Shown: positions 33,236 to 42,560 of the stretch, one piece after another | Numbering within the stretch: the first letter of the stretch is position 1 | Layout of the letters: the number at the start of each line of letters is the position of its first letter | NCBI RefSeq assembly: GCF_024622045.1 | Contig: NZ_JANKBP010000011.1 | DNA: 64,000 bases | From: Rodentibacter caecimuris | Lineage (GTDB): Bacteria; Pseudomonadota; Gammaproteobacteria; Enterobacterales; Pasteurellaceae | Direction: 5' to 3' (one strand) | Program-made: the position numbers and the translations under genes | The notes under the pieces: generated by a model | Seen by the model: the letters and a program-made list of their open reading frames with translations, nothing else | Databases searched by the model: none | What the model was told of the DNA's origin: nothing

Positions 33236-34675
33236 TTATTCTTTATATAATTGATTATACAATCCGCTTTCAAATTGCACCAAAGGGGCGCGTTTCGTTT
33301 TATTTTCAAGTTCGCCGGTAGAATAACCGTTAATAAATTGGACAAAGGCGATCTTCTCGCCACGGGCATTTGTCATAAAGCCCACCAGGTTGTAAACCCC
33401 TTTTAATGAGCCGGTTTTGGCGATGACATTTTTGACTAACGGTGGATTAATCAATCCGCCACGTCCGCTGATAGTGCCGTCAACGCCTGCAACAGGGAAC
33501 GTTTCCATTAAATGCAGTTTATCTTCATTTTTCGCAATGTATTCCAGTATGGAAAGCATGGTTTTAGGCGCAACTAAGTTATGCCGTGAAAGACCCGAAC
33601 CGTCAGCCAAGATACTATTACCGAATTTGATTCCTTGCTTTTGTAAAACGGATTTAACCGCTAATGTACCGAGTTGAAAGGATGCCGGACGCTTATAGTA
33701 ATGGTAGGCTATGGATCGAAATAGAGAATCTGCAATTTGATTATCGGATTTTTTCATCATTTTTTTCAATAAATCCGGTAAAGGTTTAGAGAAATGTTGT
33801 GCCAATAATTGCCCTTGTTGTGGTTTTTGCGGTTGTAATACTTTTCCGTTAAATTCAATGCCTAATCGTTTTAATTGACGTTGAATAATCGCTGCTGCAT
33901 AAGCATCGGGATCTTGTACGGCAAAACTTAAACCGAAGGGTTTTGTTTGACGGGCAAGGCAACCTTTAACTTGATAACGATTATTATCATGTACTACCAC
34001 ATCTAATTGACAATAGGGGGATTCACGACTGTCTGCTACATAAACTTGTCCGAAAACTTGGATGGGAAATTGCGCCGGCACATTAATTTTAACGGTTTCC
34101 CCCGGCGCTTGATTCGCATCTAATTCCGCATAAAAACAGTTATTATCAATATTGGCGGCGGAAGGTGGGGAGTTGAAACACATGGTCAAATCATTCCAAA
34201 TCCAACCTAGCCCCCGATCATGGCTGGAGAACACGGAAGTATCCAGGATGAGATCACCATTAATTTTATTGATGCCTTGTTTTTTTAATTCGACAAGTAA
34301 GCTATAAAGTTGTCCGCTGGTGAGATCCGGATCGCCGGTAAAATGCACGATTAAATTGCCTTCTAACAGCCCATTTTGAATTTTGCCATTGGTTAAAAGA
34401 GTGGTATCAAATTTGAAATCATCACCAAGCACTAATTTTGCCGCAACGGCGGTAAACACTTTTTGTGTACTTGCCGGTAGCATAAAGGTCGTGCTGTGAT
34501 AATCCGCAATGATTTGATCTTGATTTAGATTTTTAGCAATAACGCCTATACTTGCCCCTTCGGGCAAATATTCAGTAATCAAGGGAAAGTCAATTTTTGC
34601 ATAGCTGGGAAGGGAAAAGCCGAGTGTAAAAAATATTGCTTTAAGTGCGGTTGAAATTGAAGATATTTTTTCCAT
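33236..34675 (-). CDS. dacB: D-alanyl-D-alanine carboxypeptidase/endopeptidase PBP4
   Basis: A 479-residue periplasmic class C penicillin-binding protein that trims peptidoglycan cross-links. A signal peptide occupies about 1-26. The active-site SxxK is in LPASTQKVFTA (Ser near 68), SxN is in KKSDNQIADS, and KTG is in VIAKTGSLKGVYN. It is divergent from greA, as in H. influenzae and E. coli. Confidence 0.95.
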   Translation of the reverse strand: MEKISSISTALKAIFFTLGFSLPSYAKIDFPLITEYLPEGASIGVIAKNLNQDQIIADYHSTTFMLPASTQKVFTAVAAKLVLGDDFKFDTTLLTNGKIQNGLLEGNLIVHFTGDPDLTSGQLYSLLVELKKQGINKINGDLILDTSVFSSHDRGLGWIWNDLTMCFNSPPSAANIDNNCFYAELDANQAPGETVKINVPAQFPIQVFGQVYVADSRESPYCQLDVVVHDNNRYQVKGCLARQTKPFGLSFAVQDPDAYAAAIIQRQLKRLGIEFNGKVLQPQKPQQGQLLAQHFSKPLPDLLKKMMKKSDNQIADSLFRSIAYHYYKRPASFQLGTLAVKSVLQKQGIKFGNSILADGSGLSRHNLVAPKTMLSILEYIAKNEDKLHLMETFPVAGVDGTISGRGGLINPPLVKNVIAKTGSLKGVYNLVGFMTNARGEKIAFVQFINGYSTGELENKTKRAPLVQFESGLYNQLYKE

Positions 34676-34839
34676 TATTAACGGTTCTGGTTGCTATTTC
34701 TTTCAAGACGGACAATAATAGTCCCCGAACTCACGAGAGTAAATCATTTTCTTGTGGATAGTTAATTTTAAGTCGCTACGGCAATGTTTTTTCAATTTTG
34801 CCGTAGTTTTCTTTTTGTTAAATTTTAAGGAATAAAGTT

Positions 34840-35316
34840 ATGAAACAAATCCCAATGACTATGCGTGGTGCAGAGCTGTTGAGAGAAGAATTGGATTTCT
34901 TGAAAAATGTTCGTCGCCCCGAAATTATTAAGGCCATTGCAGAAGCCCGTGAACACGGCGATTTAAAAGAAAATGCAGAATATCACGCCGCACGTGAACA
35001 ACAAGGCTTTTGTGAAGGACGAATTCAAGAGATTGAAGGCAAATTGGCAAATAGTCAGCTAATTGATGTCACTAAGTTACCGAATAACGGCAAAGTGATT
35101 TTTGGTGCAACAGTCGTATTGGTGAATACCGATACTGAGGAAGAAATTACTTATAAAATTGTCGGCGATGATGAAGCGGATATTAAATCAGGTTTGATTT
35201 CTGTGAATTCACCGATTGCACGCGGTTTAATCGGTAAAGAACTGGATGATACTGTAAATATTGTGACACCGGGCGGTGCAGTTGAATTTGAAATTATTGC
35301 AGTCGAGTATATCTAG
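34840..35316 (+). CDS. greA: Transcription elongation factor GreA
   Basis: 158 residues. The N-terminal coiled coil carries the conserved acidic tip (AREHGDLKENAEYHAAREQQ, about 36-55), which enters the RNA polymerase secondary channel to stimulate cleavage of backtracked RNA. The C-terminal FKBP-like domain ends GGAVEFEIIAVEYI. Length is typical. Confidence 0.97.
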   Translation: MKQIPMTMRGAELLREELDFLKNVRRPEIIKAIAEAREHGDLKENAEYHAAREQQGFCEGRIQEIEGKLANSQLIDVTKLPNNGKVIFGATVVLVNTDTEEEITYKIVGDDEADIKSGLISVNSPIARGLIGKELDDTVNIVTPGGAVEFEIIAVEYI

Positions 35317-35326
35317 GAAATAAAAA

Positions 35327-35353
35327 AAGTGCGGTCATTTTTCACCGCACTTT
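35327..35353. terminator. Uptake-sequence pair between greA and yhbY
   Basis: AAAGTGCGGT (35327-35336) pairs with ACCGCACTTT (35344-35353); it serves the convergent genes. Confidence 0.82.
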
Positions 35354-35361
35354 AGTAATGA

Positions 35362-35661
35362 TTATTTCCGTGGAAGTTGTATTTTCTTCTCTTCGCTGGC
35401 TTTGTAAAGCACGAGAATATGCCCGATAGTTTGAACGTTTGAGGCTTGGGTTTCTCGAACAATAGCGTCAATAATTAATTGTTTGGTTTCACGATCGGCA
35501 CCTGCAATTTTTACTTTAATAAGCTCATGGTGATCCAATGCGTTTTCAATCTCGGCAAGTACGCCCTCGGTTAAACCATTGCCACCGAGCATAACAACTG
35601 GGTTTAGATGGTGGGCAAGGCCCTTTAAAAATTGTTTTTGTTTGGTTGATAAGGTTGTCAT
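35362..35661 (-). CDS. yhbY: CRM-domain RNA-binding protein YhbY
   Basis: A 99-residue single CRM domain associated with ribosome assembly. It contains LNPVVMLGGNGLTEGVLAEI with the GxxG loop, and HHELIKVKIAG. The start is placed at MTTLSTKQKQFLKG (35661), which has AAGGAA upstream; an upstream in-frame extension to 35769 is not conserved. It is divergent from rlmE, as in E. coli. Confidence 0.93.
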   Translation of the reverse strand: MTTLSTKQKQFLKGLAHHLNPVVMLGGNGLTEGVLAEIENALDHHELIKVKIAGADRETKQLIIDAIVRETQASNVQTIGHILVLYKASEEKKIQLPRK

Positions 35662-35814
35662 AAGGAATCCTATAAATGAATACGAATAACAAAAAGAGCG
35701 GTCAGAAAAAACAGCGATTTTCTCTGTTTTTAAGCTCATCAAGTCTTGAATTTGGCAGATTGTACCCAAATATAGGCGAAACTACTACAAAAAATAGTAC
35801 GAAAGACAGAAATT

Positions 35815-36453
35815 ATGGGAAAGAAAAAACGTTCGGCGAGTTCTTCTCGTTGGCTAAACGAACATTTTAAAGATCCGTTTGTACAAAAAGCACATAAGCA
35901 AAAACTGCGTTCCCGTGCTTATTTTAAACTTGATGAAATTCAGCAAACGGACAAATTATTTAAATCGGGAATGACTGTTGTCGATCTTGGGGCGGCACCG
36001 GGTGGATGGTCGCAATACGTGGTAAGCCAAATCGGTAGCAATGGCAAAGTGATTGCTTGTGATATTTTGGAAATGGATCCGATCGTGGGAGTCGATTTTT
36101 TACAAGGCGATTTTCGTGATGAAAATGTCCTCAATGCCTTGCTGGAACAGGTAGGTGAAGCCAAGGTAGATGTGGTGATGTCGGATATGGCACCCAACTT
36201 CAGCGGTATGCCATCGGTTGATATTCCCCGTGCGATGTATTTGGTGGAACTGGCACTAGATATGTGCAAGCAAGTGTTGGCAATAAAAGGCAGTTTTGTG
36301 GTGAAAGTATTCCAAGGAGAGGGATTTGATGAATATTTGAAAGAGATCCGCTCTCTTTTTAATGTGGTGAAAGTCCGAAAACCGGAGGCTTCACGCGGAC
36401 GTTCCCGTGAGGTTTATATTGTGGCTACGGGCTATAAAGGTGAATCGCTTTGA
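35815..36453 (+). CDS. rlmE: 23S rRNA 2'-O-methyltransferase
   Basis: A 212-residue FtsJ/RrmJ enzyme methylating the ribose of U2552 in the 23S A loop. The SAM motif is VVDLGAAPGGWSQYV (about 55-69), and the catalytic K-D-K-E set is recognisable (SDMAPNFSG, VVKVFQGEG). It is followed at 71 bases by ftsH; the rlmE-ftsH pair is heat-inducible in E. coli. Only the gene order is visible here. Confidence 0.96.
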   Translation: MGKKKRSASSSRWLNEHFKDPFVQKAHKQKLRSRAYFKLDEIQQTDKLFKSGMTVVDLGAAPGGWSQYVVSQIGSNGKVIACDILEMDPIVGVDFLQGDFRDENVLNALLEQVGEAKVDVVMSDMAPNFSGMPSVDIPRAMYLVELALDMCKQVLAIKGSFVVKVFQGEGFDEYLKEIRSLFNVVKVRKPEASRGRSREVYIVATGYKGESL

Positions 36454-36524
36454 TAGCTTTTCAAGGGCTATGATATATAGTATCTTGTGACGAATTTATT
36501 AACTTAGGAAAGGCAGGTTAAACT

Positions 36525-38435
36525 TTGAACGATATGGTCAAAAATTTGGTGCTCTGGATCGTAGTGGCAGTTGTTATGATGACGGCTTACCAGAGTTTCA
36601 ATTCTAATTCGGTAGAAAATTCCACCGATTATACGACATTTGTTTACGATGTGAGCAATGGTCAAGTAAGAGAAGCGCGTTTTGATACCAATGAAATTAC
36701 GGTAACAAAAAACGATGGCTCAAAATATATGACTGTTATGCCACCATTGGAAGATAAGAAATTACTTGATGATTTATTAAGTAAGAAAGTGAAAGTAGAG
36801 GGGACGCCGTTTGAAAGACGTAGCTTAATTTCACAAATTTTAATTTCTTGGTTTCCAATGCTATTTCTTGTGGGCGTGTGGATTTTCTTTATGCGTCAAA
36901 TGCAAGGCGGTGGCGGTAAGGCAATGAGCTTTGGTAAAAGCCGCGCAAAAATGTTAAGCCAAGATCAAATCAAAGTTACTTTTGCCGATGTGGCGGGTTG
37001 TGATGAAGCAAAAGAAGAAGTAGGCGAGATTGTCGATTTCTTACGTGATCCGACCAAATTCCAAAATTTAGGCGGAAAAATTCCAAAAGGGATTTTGATG
37101 GTAGGCCCTCCGGGTACCGGTAAAACCCTATTGGCAAAAGCCATTGCCGGTGAAGCCAAAGTGCCGTTTTTTACTATTTCAGGCTCTGATTTCGTTGAAA
37201 TGTTCGTTGGTGTGGGGGCTTCCCGTGTACGAGATATGTTTGAACAAGCGAAGAAAAATGCGCCTTGTTTGATCTTTATTGATGAAATTGATGCGGTGGG
37301 TCGCCAACGTGGTGCCGGTTTAGGCGGCGGTCATGATGAGCGTGAGCAAACCCTTAACCAAATGCTTGTTGAAATGGATGGTTTTGGTGGTCACGACGGG
37401 GTGATTGTTATTGCCGCAACTAACCGTCCGGATGTATTGGATCCGGCATTAACCCGTCCGGGTCGTTTTGACCGTCAAGTCGTGGTGGGATTACCGGATG
37501 TAAAAGGCCGTGAGCAAATTTTAAAAGTACATATGCGTAAAGTACCGTTGGCTGACGATGTCGATGCCATGACGTTAGCTCGTGGTACACCAGGTTATTC
37601 CGGTGCGGATCTGGCTAACCTTGTCAATGAAGCTGCGCTATTTGCCGCCCGTAATAATAAACGTAAAGTTTCCATGCTTGAGTTTGAAAAAGCAAAAGAC
37701 AAAATTAATATGGGACCGGAACGCCGCACTATGATTATGACGGAGAAACAAAAAGAATCGACGGCTTATCATGAGGCAGGTCATGCCATTGTGGGATATT
37801 TAGTGCCTGAACATGATCCTGTTCATAAAGTAACGATTATTCCTCGTGGCCGTGCATTAGGGGTTACATTTTTCTTACCTGAAGGCGATCAGGTCAGCAT
37901 TAGCCAAAAACAATTAGAAAGTAAACTTTCTACCCTTTATGCAGGGCGTTTGGCTGAAGATTTGATTTACGGTGAAGAAAATATTTCGACCGGTGCTTCT
38001 AATGATATTAAAGTGGCAACCAATATTGCCCGTAATATGGTAACGCAATGGGGTTTCTCTGAGAAACTGGGGCCAATTCTTTATTCCGAAGATGAAGGTG
38101 AAGTATTCTTAGGTCGCTCAATGGCAAAAGCGAAACATATGTCTGATGAAACCGCACATCTTATCGATGAGGAAGTTCGTGCAATCATAGGCCGTAACTA
38201 TGAGCGTGCAAGACAAATTCTTATTGATAATATGGATATTTTGCATGCGATGAAAGATGCGCTTGTGAAATATGAAACGATTGAAGAAGTGCAAATTAAA
38301 CAGCTGATGAATCGTGAACCGATCACTCCGCCATCAGGCTGGGAAGAGCCGAAAGCCTCACAAGCGGCTTATTCGAACGTATCTCCTGAAAGCAAATCGG
38401 AAAGTGCGGTCGAAAAAACACAAGATTCAGAATAA
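36525..38435 (+). CDS. ftsH: Membrane ATP-dependent zinc protease FtsH
   Basis: 636 residues. Two N-terminal membrane segments (about 5-22 and 100-120) flank a periplasmic domain. The AAA module has Walker A GPPGTGKT (near 191) and Walker B FIDEIDAVG, with the pore FVG motif. The peptidase site HEAGH is near 416. It degrades LpxC, the heat-shock sigma factor and unassembled membrane proteins. The start is probably TTG at 36525 (MNDMVKN), eight bases after AGG; ATG at 36534 is the alternative. Confidence 0.97.
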   Translation: MNDMVKNLVLWIVVAVVMMTAYQSFNSNSVENSTDYTTFVYDVSNGQVREARFDTNEITVTKNDGSKYMTVMPPLEDKKLLDDLLSKKVKVEGTPFERRSLISQILISWFPMLFLVGVWIFFMRQMQGGGGKAMSFGKSRAKMLSQDQIKVTFADVAGCDEAKEEVGEIVDFLRDPTKFQNLGGKIPKGILMVGPPGTGKTLLAKAIAGEAKVPFFTISGSDFVEMFVGVGASRVRDMFEQAKKNAPCLIFIDEIDAVGRQRGAGLGGGHDEREQTLNQMLVEMDGFGGHDGVIVIAATNRPDVLDPALTRPGRFDRQVVVGLPDVKGREQILKVHMRKVPLADDVDAMTLARGTPGYSGADLANLVNEAALFAARNNKRKVSMLEFEKAKDKINMGPERRTMIMTEKQKESTAYHEAGHAIVGYLVPEHDPVHKVTIIPRGRALGVTFFLPEGDQVSISQKQLESKLSTLYAGRLAEDLIYGEENISTGASNDIKVATNIARNMVTQWGFSEKLGPILYSEDEGEVFLGRSMAKAKHMSDETAHLIDEEVRAIIGRNYERARQILIDNMDILHAMKDALVKYETIEEVQIKQLMNREPITPPSGWEEPKASQAAYSNVSPESKSESAVEKTQDSE

Positions 38436-38443
38436 TCAAATAT

Positions 38444-38472
38444 AGCCTCCTAATGGGAGGCTTTATTTTTAC
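38444..38472 (+). terminator. Terminator after ftsH
   Basis: AGCCTCC (38444-38450) pairs with GGAGGCT (38456-38462), followed by TTATTTTT. Confidence 0.82.
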
Positions 38473-38546
38473 TGAATGATTTTTTTCCTTAGCATATTTG
38501 GTTATAATCTCAGCCTTAAACTTACCCTAGGAATTGACCGCACTTT

Positions 38547-39374
38547 ATGAAACTTTACGCCAATCAAAAATCTCTTGATCTATCATTTCCTCAGATTATG
38601 GGAATTTTAAATTTTACACCGGACTCTTTTTCAGATAGCGGAAAGTTTTTTACCCTTGATAAGGCATTGTTCCAGGTAGAAAAAATGCTAAATGAAGGGG
38701 CAAATATTATTGATATTGGTGGGGAATCTACACGCCCCATGGCGAATGAGGTGTCGGAACAAGAAGAATTATTACGGGTAATCCCCTTAGTCGAAGCTGT
38801 GCGGAAACGATTCGATTGCTGGATTTCAGTAGATTCTTCTAAGGCGATAGTGATGCAAGAGGCGGCAAAAATTGGAATGGATTTAATCAATGATATTCGA
38901 TCCTTACAGGAACCAAATGCCTTACAAGTTGCCGCAGAACTGGATTTACCCGTTTGTATTATGCATATGCGAGGACAACCAAGCACGATGCAAACCAATC
39001 CTCAATATCAAGATGTCGTGCAAGATGTCCTCACTTTTTTACGGGAACGTTCGGAACAATGTATTACAGCAGGAATAAGAAAAGAAAATTTAATTTGGGA
39101 TATGGGGTTTGGCTTTGGTAAAACCGTTCAACACAATTATAAGTTATTGCAGCAGTTAAATAGGTTTTGTGAAGAGGGATACCCTGTGCTTGCGGGGTTA
39201 TCGCGCAAATCAATGATTGGTGCGGTGTTGGATAAACCTGTTGATGAAAGAATGACGGGCAGTGTTGCTGGGGCATTAATTGCTGCTCAACATGGGGCGA
39301 AGATTTTGCGTGTACATGATGTAGCAGCGACATCAGATGCACTCAAAGTTTGGTTGGCAACAGAGCACGCCTAA
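38547..39374 (+). CDS. folP: Dihydropteroate synthase
   Basis: A 275-residue TIM-barrel enzyme joining p-aminobenzoate to the pterin pyrophosphate in folate synthesis; the sulfonamide target. Motifs are MGILNFTPDSFSDSGKF (about 18-34), INIDIGGESTRP-like NIIDIGGESTRP (about 54-65) and GLSRKSMIG (about 219). An uptake sequence ends two bases before the ATG, so the only good purine box (AGGA) is about 14 bases away, which is unusually far. It lies upstream of glmM, as in E. coli. Confidence 0.96.
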   Translation: MKLYANQKSLDLSFPQIMGILNFTPDSFSDSGKFFTLDKALFQVEKMLNEGANIIDIGGESTRPMANEVSEQEELLRVIPLVEAVRKRFDCWISVDSSKAIVMQEAAKIGMDLINDIRSLQEPNALQVAAELDLPVCIMHMRGQPSTMQTNPQYQDVVQDVLTFLRERSEQCITAGIRKENLIWDMGFGFGKTVQHNYKLLQQLNRFCEEGYPVLAGLSRKSMIGAVLDKPVDERMTGSVAGALIAAQHGAKILRVHDVAATSDALKVWLATEHA

Positions 39375-39410
39375 TTTTTTAGAAAAAATTGAGAAATAAG
39401 GGAATTTATT

Positions 39411-40745
39411 ATGGCAAATCGTAAATATTTCGGTACGGATGGAGTGCGTGGTAAAGTGGGAACTTATCCGATTACGCCTGATTTTGCATTAAAATTAGGC
39501 TGGGCGGCAGGTAAAGTGCTTGCTTCACAGGGATCAAAAACCGTCTTAATCGGTAAAGATACGCGTATTTCCGGCTATATGTTGGAATCGGCGTTAGAGG
39601 CGGGATTAGCTGCTGCCGGACTATCCGCAGCCTTTACCGGACCAATGCCAACACCGGCAATTGCTTATTTAACCCGTACTTTCCGTGCGGAAGCCGGTAT
39701 CGTTATTTCAGCCTCTCATAATCCTTATTATGATAACGGCATTAAATTTTTCTCTGCACAAGGGACAAAATTGCCGGATGAAATTGAGGAAGCGATTGAA
39801 GCAATGCTTGAACAGCCAATGGATTGTGTTGAATCGGCAGAATTAGGTAGAGCTCGTCGCATTAATGATGCGGCCGGACGTTATATTGAATTCTGTAAAG
39901 GCACGTTCCCGGCTCATTTAGGCTTAGAAGGCTATCGAATCGTGGTAGATTGTGCAAACGGCGCAACCTATCACATTGCACCGAATGTATTACGTGAACT
40001 CGGTGCGGAAGTGATTGAGATTGGCACGGATCCGAATGGTGTTAATATCAATGAAAAATGTGGCGCAACGGATATTCGGGCATTACAAGAAAAAGTGTTG
40101 GAAGTGAAAGCGGACATCGGTTTAGCCTATGATGGCGATGGCGACCGTATTATGATGGTTGATCACCTCGGAAATAAAATAGACGGCGATCAAATCCTCT
40201 TTATTATTGCTCGTGAAGCACTGCGTTCCGGTCAATTAAAAGGTGGTGTAGTAGGAACGTTAATGAGTAATATGAGCCTTGAAATCGCACTCAAAATGCT
40301 AGGCGTACCGTTTTTGCGCGCAAATGTAGGGGATCGTTATGTACTTGAAAAAATGTTAGAAAATAATTGGACGCTAGGGGGAGAAAACTCCGGTCATATT
40401 ATTATTTCCGATAAAAATTCTACGGGAGATGGGATTGTTGCTTCATTAGCTGTCTTGGCTGCAATGGTTCAACATAAACTTTCACTCAATGAATTGGCTA
40501 GTGCAGTGAAGTTATTCCCTCAAGTATTAATTAATGTACGTTTCACCGGTGGGGAAAATCCATTGGAAAGTGATAAGGTAAAAGCTATTGCAGCAGATGT
40601 AGAAAGACGTTTAGAAGGTAAGGGGCGAATTCTATTGCGTAAATCCGGCACAGAACCGCTAATCCGTGTCATGGTAGAATGCCAAGATGGTGAAATGGCC
40701 CAACAATATGCAGAAGAAATTGCTGAAGCAGTGAAGACAAACTAA
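39411..40745 (+). CDS. glmM: Phosphoglucosamine mutase
   Basis: A 444-residue alpha-D-phosphohexomutase interconverting glucosamine-6-P and glucosamine-1-P for UDP-GlcNAc. The phosphoserine loop ISASHNPYYDNGIKFF is near residue 100, the metal loop DGDGDRIMMVDH near 242, the sugar loop GGENSGHII near 324, and the phosphate-binding RKSGTEPLIRVM near 407. It is in tandem with folP. Confidence 0.97.
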   Translation: MANRKYFGTDGVRGKVGTYPITPDFALKLGWAAGKVLASQGSKTVLIGKDTRISGYMLESALEAGLAAAGLSAAFTGPMPTPAIAYLTRTFRAEAGIVISASHNPYYDNGIKFFSAQGTKLPDEIEEAIEAMLEQPMDCVESAELGRARRINDAAGRYIEFCKGTFPAHLGLEGYRIVVDCANGATYHIAPNVLRELGAEVIEIGTDPNGVNINEKCGATDIRALQEKVLEVKADIGLAYDGDGDRIMMVDHLGNKIDGDQILFIIAREALRSGQLKGGVVGTLMSNMSLEIALKMLGVPFLRANVGDRYVLEKMLENNWTLGGENSGHIIISDKNSTGDGIVASLAVLAAMVQHKLSLNELASAVKLFPQVLINVRFTGGENPLESDKVKAIAADVERRLEGKGRILLRKSGTEPLIRVMVECQDGEMAQQYAEEIAEAVKTN

Positions 40746-40751
40746 TTGATA

Positions 40752-40783
40752 CGACCGCTCTAAAAAGAGCGGTCGGTTTTTTC
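40752..40783 (+). terminator. Terminator after glmM
   Basis: CGACCGCTC (40752-40760) pairs with GAGCGGTCG (40767-40775), followed by GTTTTTTC. Confidence 0.85.
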
Positions 40784-40803
40784 TTTAATTTAGGAAAGCA
40801 AAT

Positions 40804-41289
40804 ATGAAAATTTTTATCATGCGTCATGGCGAAGCCGAAGTGATGGCTAAAGCCGACAAAGATCGTCGTTTAACCGAATATGGAAGAAAACAAGCTTTTG
40901 TGCAGGGAGAATGGTTAAAAAATACGACAAAATCAACCGCACTTTCATTTAATAGTATATTAGTCAGCCCCTATCAACGTGCTTTAGAGACTTTTGAGCA
41001 AGTGAATTTGGCATTTGATTCGGAACTACAGGCTAATTTAGAAATTTGGGAAGGCATTACACCTTACGGATCGGCAGAATTGGTGGTAGATTATTTATCA
41101 GTATTGGAAACGAAAGGCATAGAAAATATCCTTATTATTTCCCATTTGCCGTTAGTTGGAGAAATTGTTGCAGAGCTTTATGGTAAACGAAACCCGATTA
41201 GTTTTTATCCGGCAACCATTGCTCAAGTTGATTGGAAAAATGGAAAAGGGCAGATCATGAGCTACAGTTATTCACCTGAAATGCTTTAA
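40804..41289 (+). CDS. sixA: Phosphohistidine phosphatase SixA
   Basis: A 161-residue histidine-phosphatase-fold protein. The catalytic RHGEA is at residues 7-11, ISPYQRALET corresponds to VSPYQRALETF (about 58), and the second histidine is in ISHLPLVGEI. It dephosphorylates histidine phosphotransfer domains in E. coli. An uptake sequence is embedded in the coding sequence (about 40939). Confidence 0.92.
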   Translation: MKIFIMRHGEAEVMAKADKDRRLTEYGRKQAFVQGEWLKNTTKSTALSFNSILVSPYQRALETFEQVNLAFDSELQANLEIWEGITPYGSAELVVDYLSVLETKGIENILIISHLPLVGEIVAELYGKRNPISFYPATIAQVDWKNGKGQIMSYSYSPEML

Positions 41290-41534
41290 TTTGTCTAAAA
41301 TATAAACATTTTACATTTTTAATTTTCTTTACAAAAAATAAATTTTAAACGGGGAACTTTTTATAAAACTATTGTTTTTCAATTGGTTATGATTAAAAGT
41401 TAAGATTAAAGACAGTAGTTTTCTTTTTCTAAAGTGTAAATTTTGTTTTCGACTATTTGATTTTTACGTAAACTATACCTTGCACAAAGCAAGTATGCTT
41501 TGCTAGTCTATGTACTTATTATTAGGAGATAAAA

Positions 41535-42101
41535 ATGAAAAAGACAGTATTAGCGACATTAGTATTAGGCGCAAGTTTAGCAGTAACAGGTTGTTTTGAT
41601 AAACAAGAAACAGCACAAAAAGTTGAAGCGGCAAAAGAGGCGACAGCCAATGCGGCTGCAGATGTAAAAGAGGCTGCGGTAAGTGTGGCATCAGATGTTA
41701 AAGATTCAGCGAAACAAGCCGCCTCAGATGTAAAAGACGCAGCAAAACAGGCAGTGTCTGATGCGAAAGAGGCAACAATGAATGCCGTAGATTCAGCAAA
41801 GTCTGTAGCAGCAGATGCAAAAGATAAAGCTGTGGAAAAAGCAACTGAAATGAAAGACGCGGCAGTAGCGAAAGTTGAAGAAGCCGGAGAGGCTGCAAAA
41901 GCTAAAGTAGCGGAAGTTAAAGATTCCACTATGGAAAAAATGGCGGAAATGAAAGAGGCAATGAGCGACAAGGCTTCTAAAATGAAAGACTCAGCAGCAG
42001 AAAAAATGGATTCGGCAAAAGAAGCAATGTCTTCAATGAAAGAATCTGCAACTGAAAAAGCGGCTGAAGCTGTAGATGCAGTGAAAGACGCAGCAAAATA
42101 A
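41535..42101 (+). CDS. Alanine/lysine-rich repetitive lipoprotein
   Basis: 188 residues. A lipoprotein signal (lipobox LAVTGC, Cys near residue 20) is followed by about 165 residues of nearly pure amphipathic helix. Degenerate 11-residue repeats such as SDVKDSAKQAA, SDVKDAAKQAV and KESATEKAAEA resemble LEA or apolipoprotein helices. There are no aromatic residues after the N-terminus. It is probably anchored in the outer membrane. The function is unknown; a stress or envelope-spacer role is conceivable. The region upstream (41290-41534) is AT-rich with AGGAG before the start. Confidence 0.75.
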   Translation: MKKTVLATLVLGASLAVTGCFDKQETAQKVEAAKEATANAAADVKEAAVSVASDVKDSAKQAASDVKDAAKQAVSDAKEATMNAVDSAKSVAADAKDKAVEKATEMKDAAVAKVEEAGEAAKAKVAEVKDSTMEKMAEMKEAMSDKASKMKDSAAEKMDSAKEAMSSMKESATEKAAEAVDAVKDAAK

Positions 42102-42120
42102 TTTTATAAAATAGAATAAG

Positions 42121-42153
42121 TCCCTGCTGGCGTTTCCAGTGGGGATTTTCTTT
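42121..42153 (+). terminator. Terminator after lipoprotein gene
   Basis: TCCCTGCTGG pairs with CCAGTGGGGA, with one mismatch and a T-rich tail. Confidence 0.7.
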
Positions 42154-42170
42154 ATAGGGGCAAGGTAAAA

Positions 42171-42437
42171 ATGTTATGTGCGATTTATAAAAGTAAGAAA
42201 AAAGCGGGTAGTTACCTTTATATTCAAAAACGTGATGATTTCTCTACCGTTCCCGGAAATTTATTGGAACATTTTGGTAAACCCGAACTTGTGATGATGT
42301 TTAATTTATCCGGTAATAAACCGCTTCATCATGCCGATAAAAATGAAGTAGAGGAAAAAATTAAATCACAGGGTTTTTATTTGCAAATACCAACTCAGGA
42401 TGATGGATTATTTAATAGCTTGAGTGGAATAAAATAA
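42171..42437 (+). CDS. ycgL: YcgL-domain protein
   Basis: An 88-residue small protein of the YcgL family. MLCAIYKSKKKAGSYLYIQK, DDFSTVPGNLLEHFGKP and GFYLQIPTQDDGL are its signature. The biochemical role is not established. Confidence 0.9.
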   Translation: MLCAIYKSKKKAGSYLYIQKRDDFSTVPGNLLEHFGKPELVMMFNLSGNKPLHHADKNEVEEKIKSQGFYLQIPTQDDGLFNSLSGIK

Positions 42438-42463
42438 TCCTTGATTATCTAAAAGTAGAATAC

Positions 42464-42554
42464 CGGTATTATGTAGCAAACACACAAGATAAACGATTGA
42501 AATTCTTGATTAGATAGAGGCGGAGCGGTTTTGTGCCATTGCGACATAATCTCG
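42464..42554. mobile_element. Decayed 91-bp miniature element with the same ends as the transposons
   Basis: The left end starts CGGTATTATGTAGCA, and the right end read inward is CGAGATTATGTCGC followed by a GCACAAAACC stretch. Both are recognisable versions of the 1599/11882 inverted repeats. Flanks TAGAATAC (42456-42463) and TAAAATGC (42555-42562) agree in six of eight bases, like a decayed target duplication. There is no coding capacity. It lies between ycgL and the carbonic anhydrase gene and is best read as a miniature (MITE-like) derivative or solo remnant. Confidence 0.65.
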
Positions 42555-42560
42555 TAAAAT

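Noticed and set aside
41522..41971. Minus-strand frame opposite the lipoprotein gene
   Set aside because: It arises from the low-complexity Ala/Lys codons of the sense gene; serine/alanine composition mirrors the repeats.
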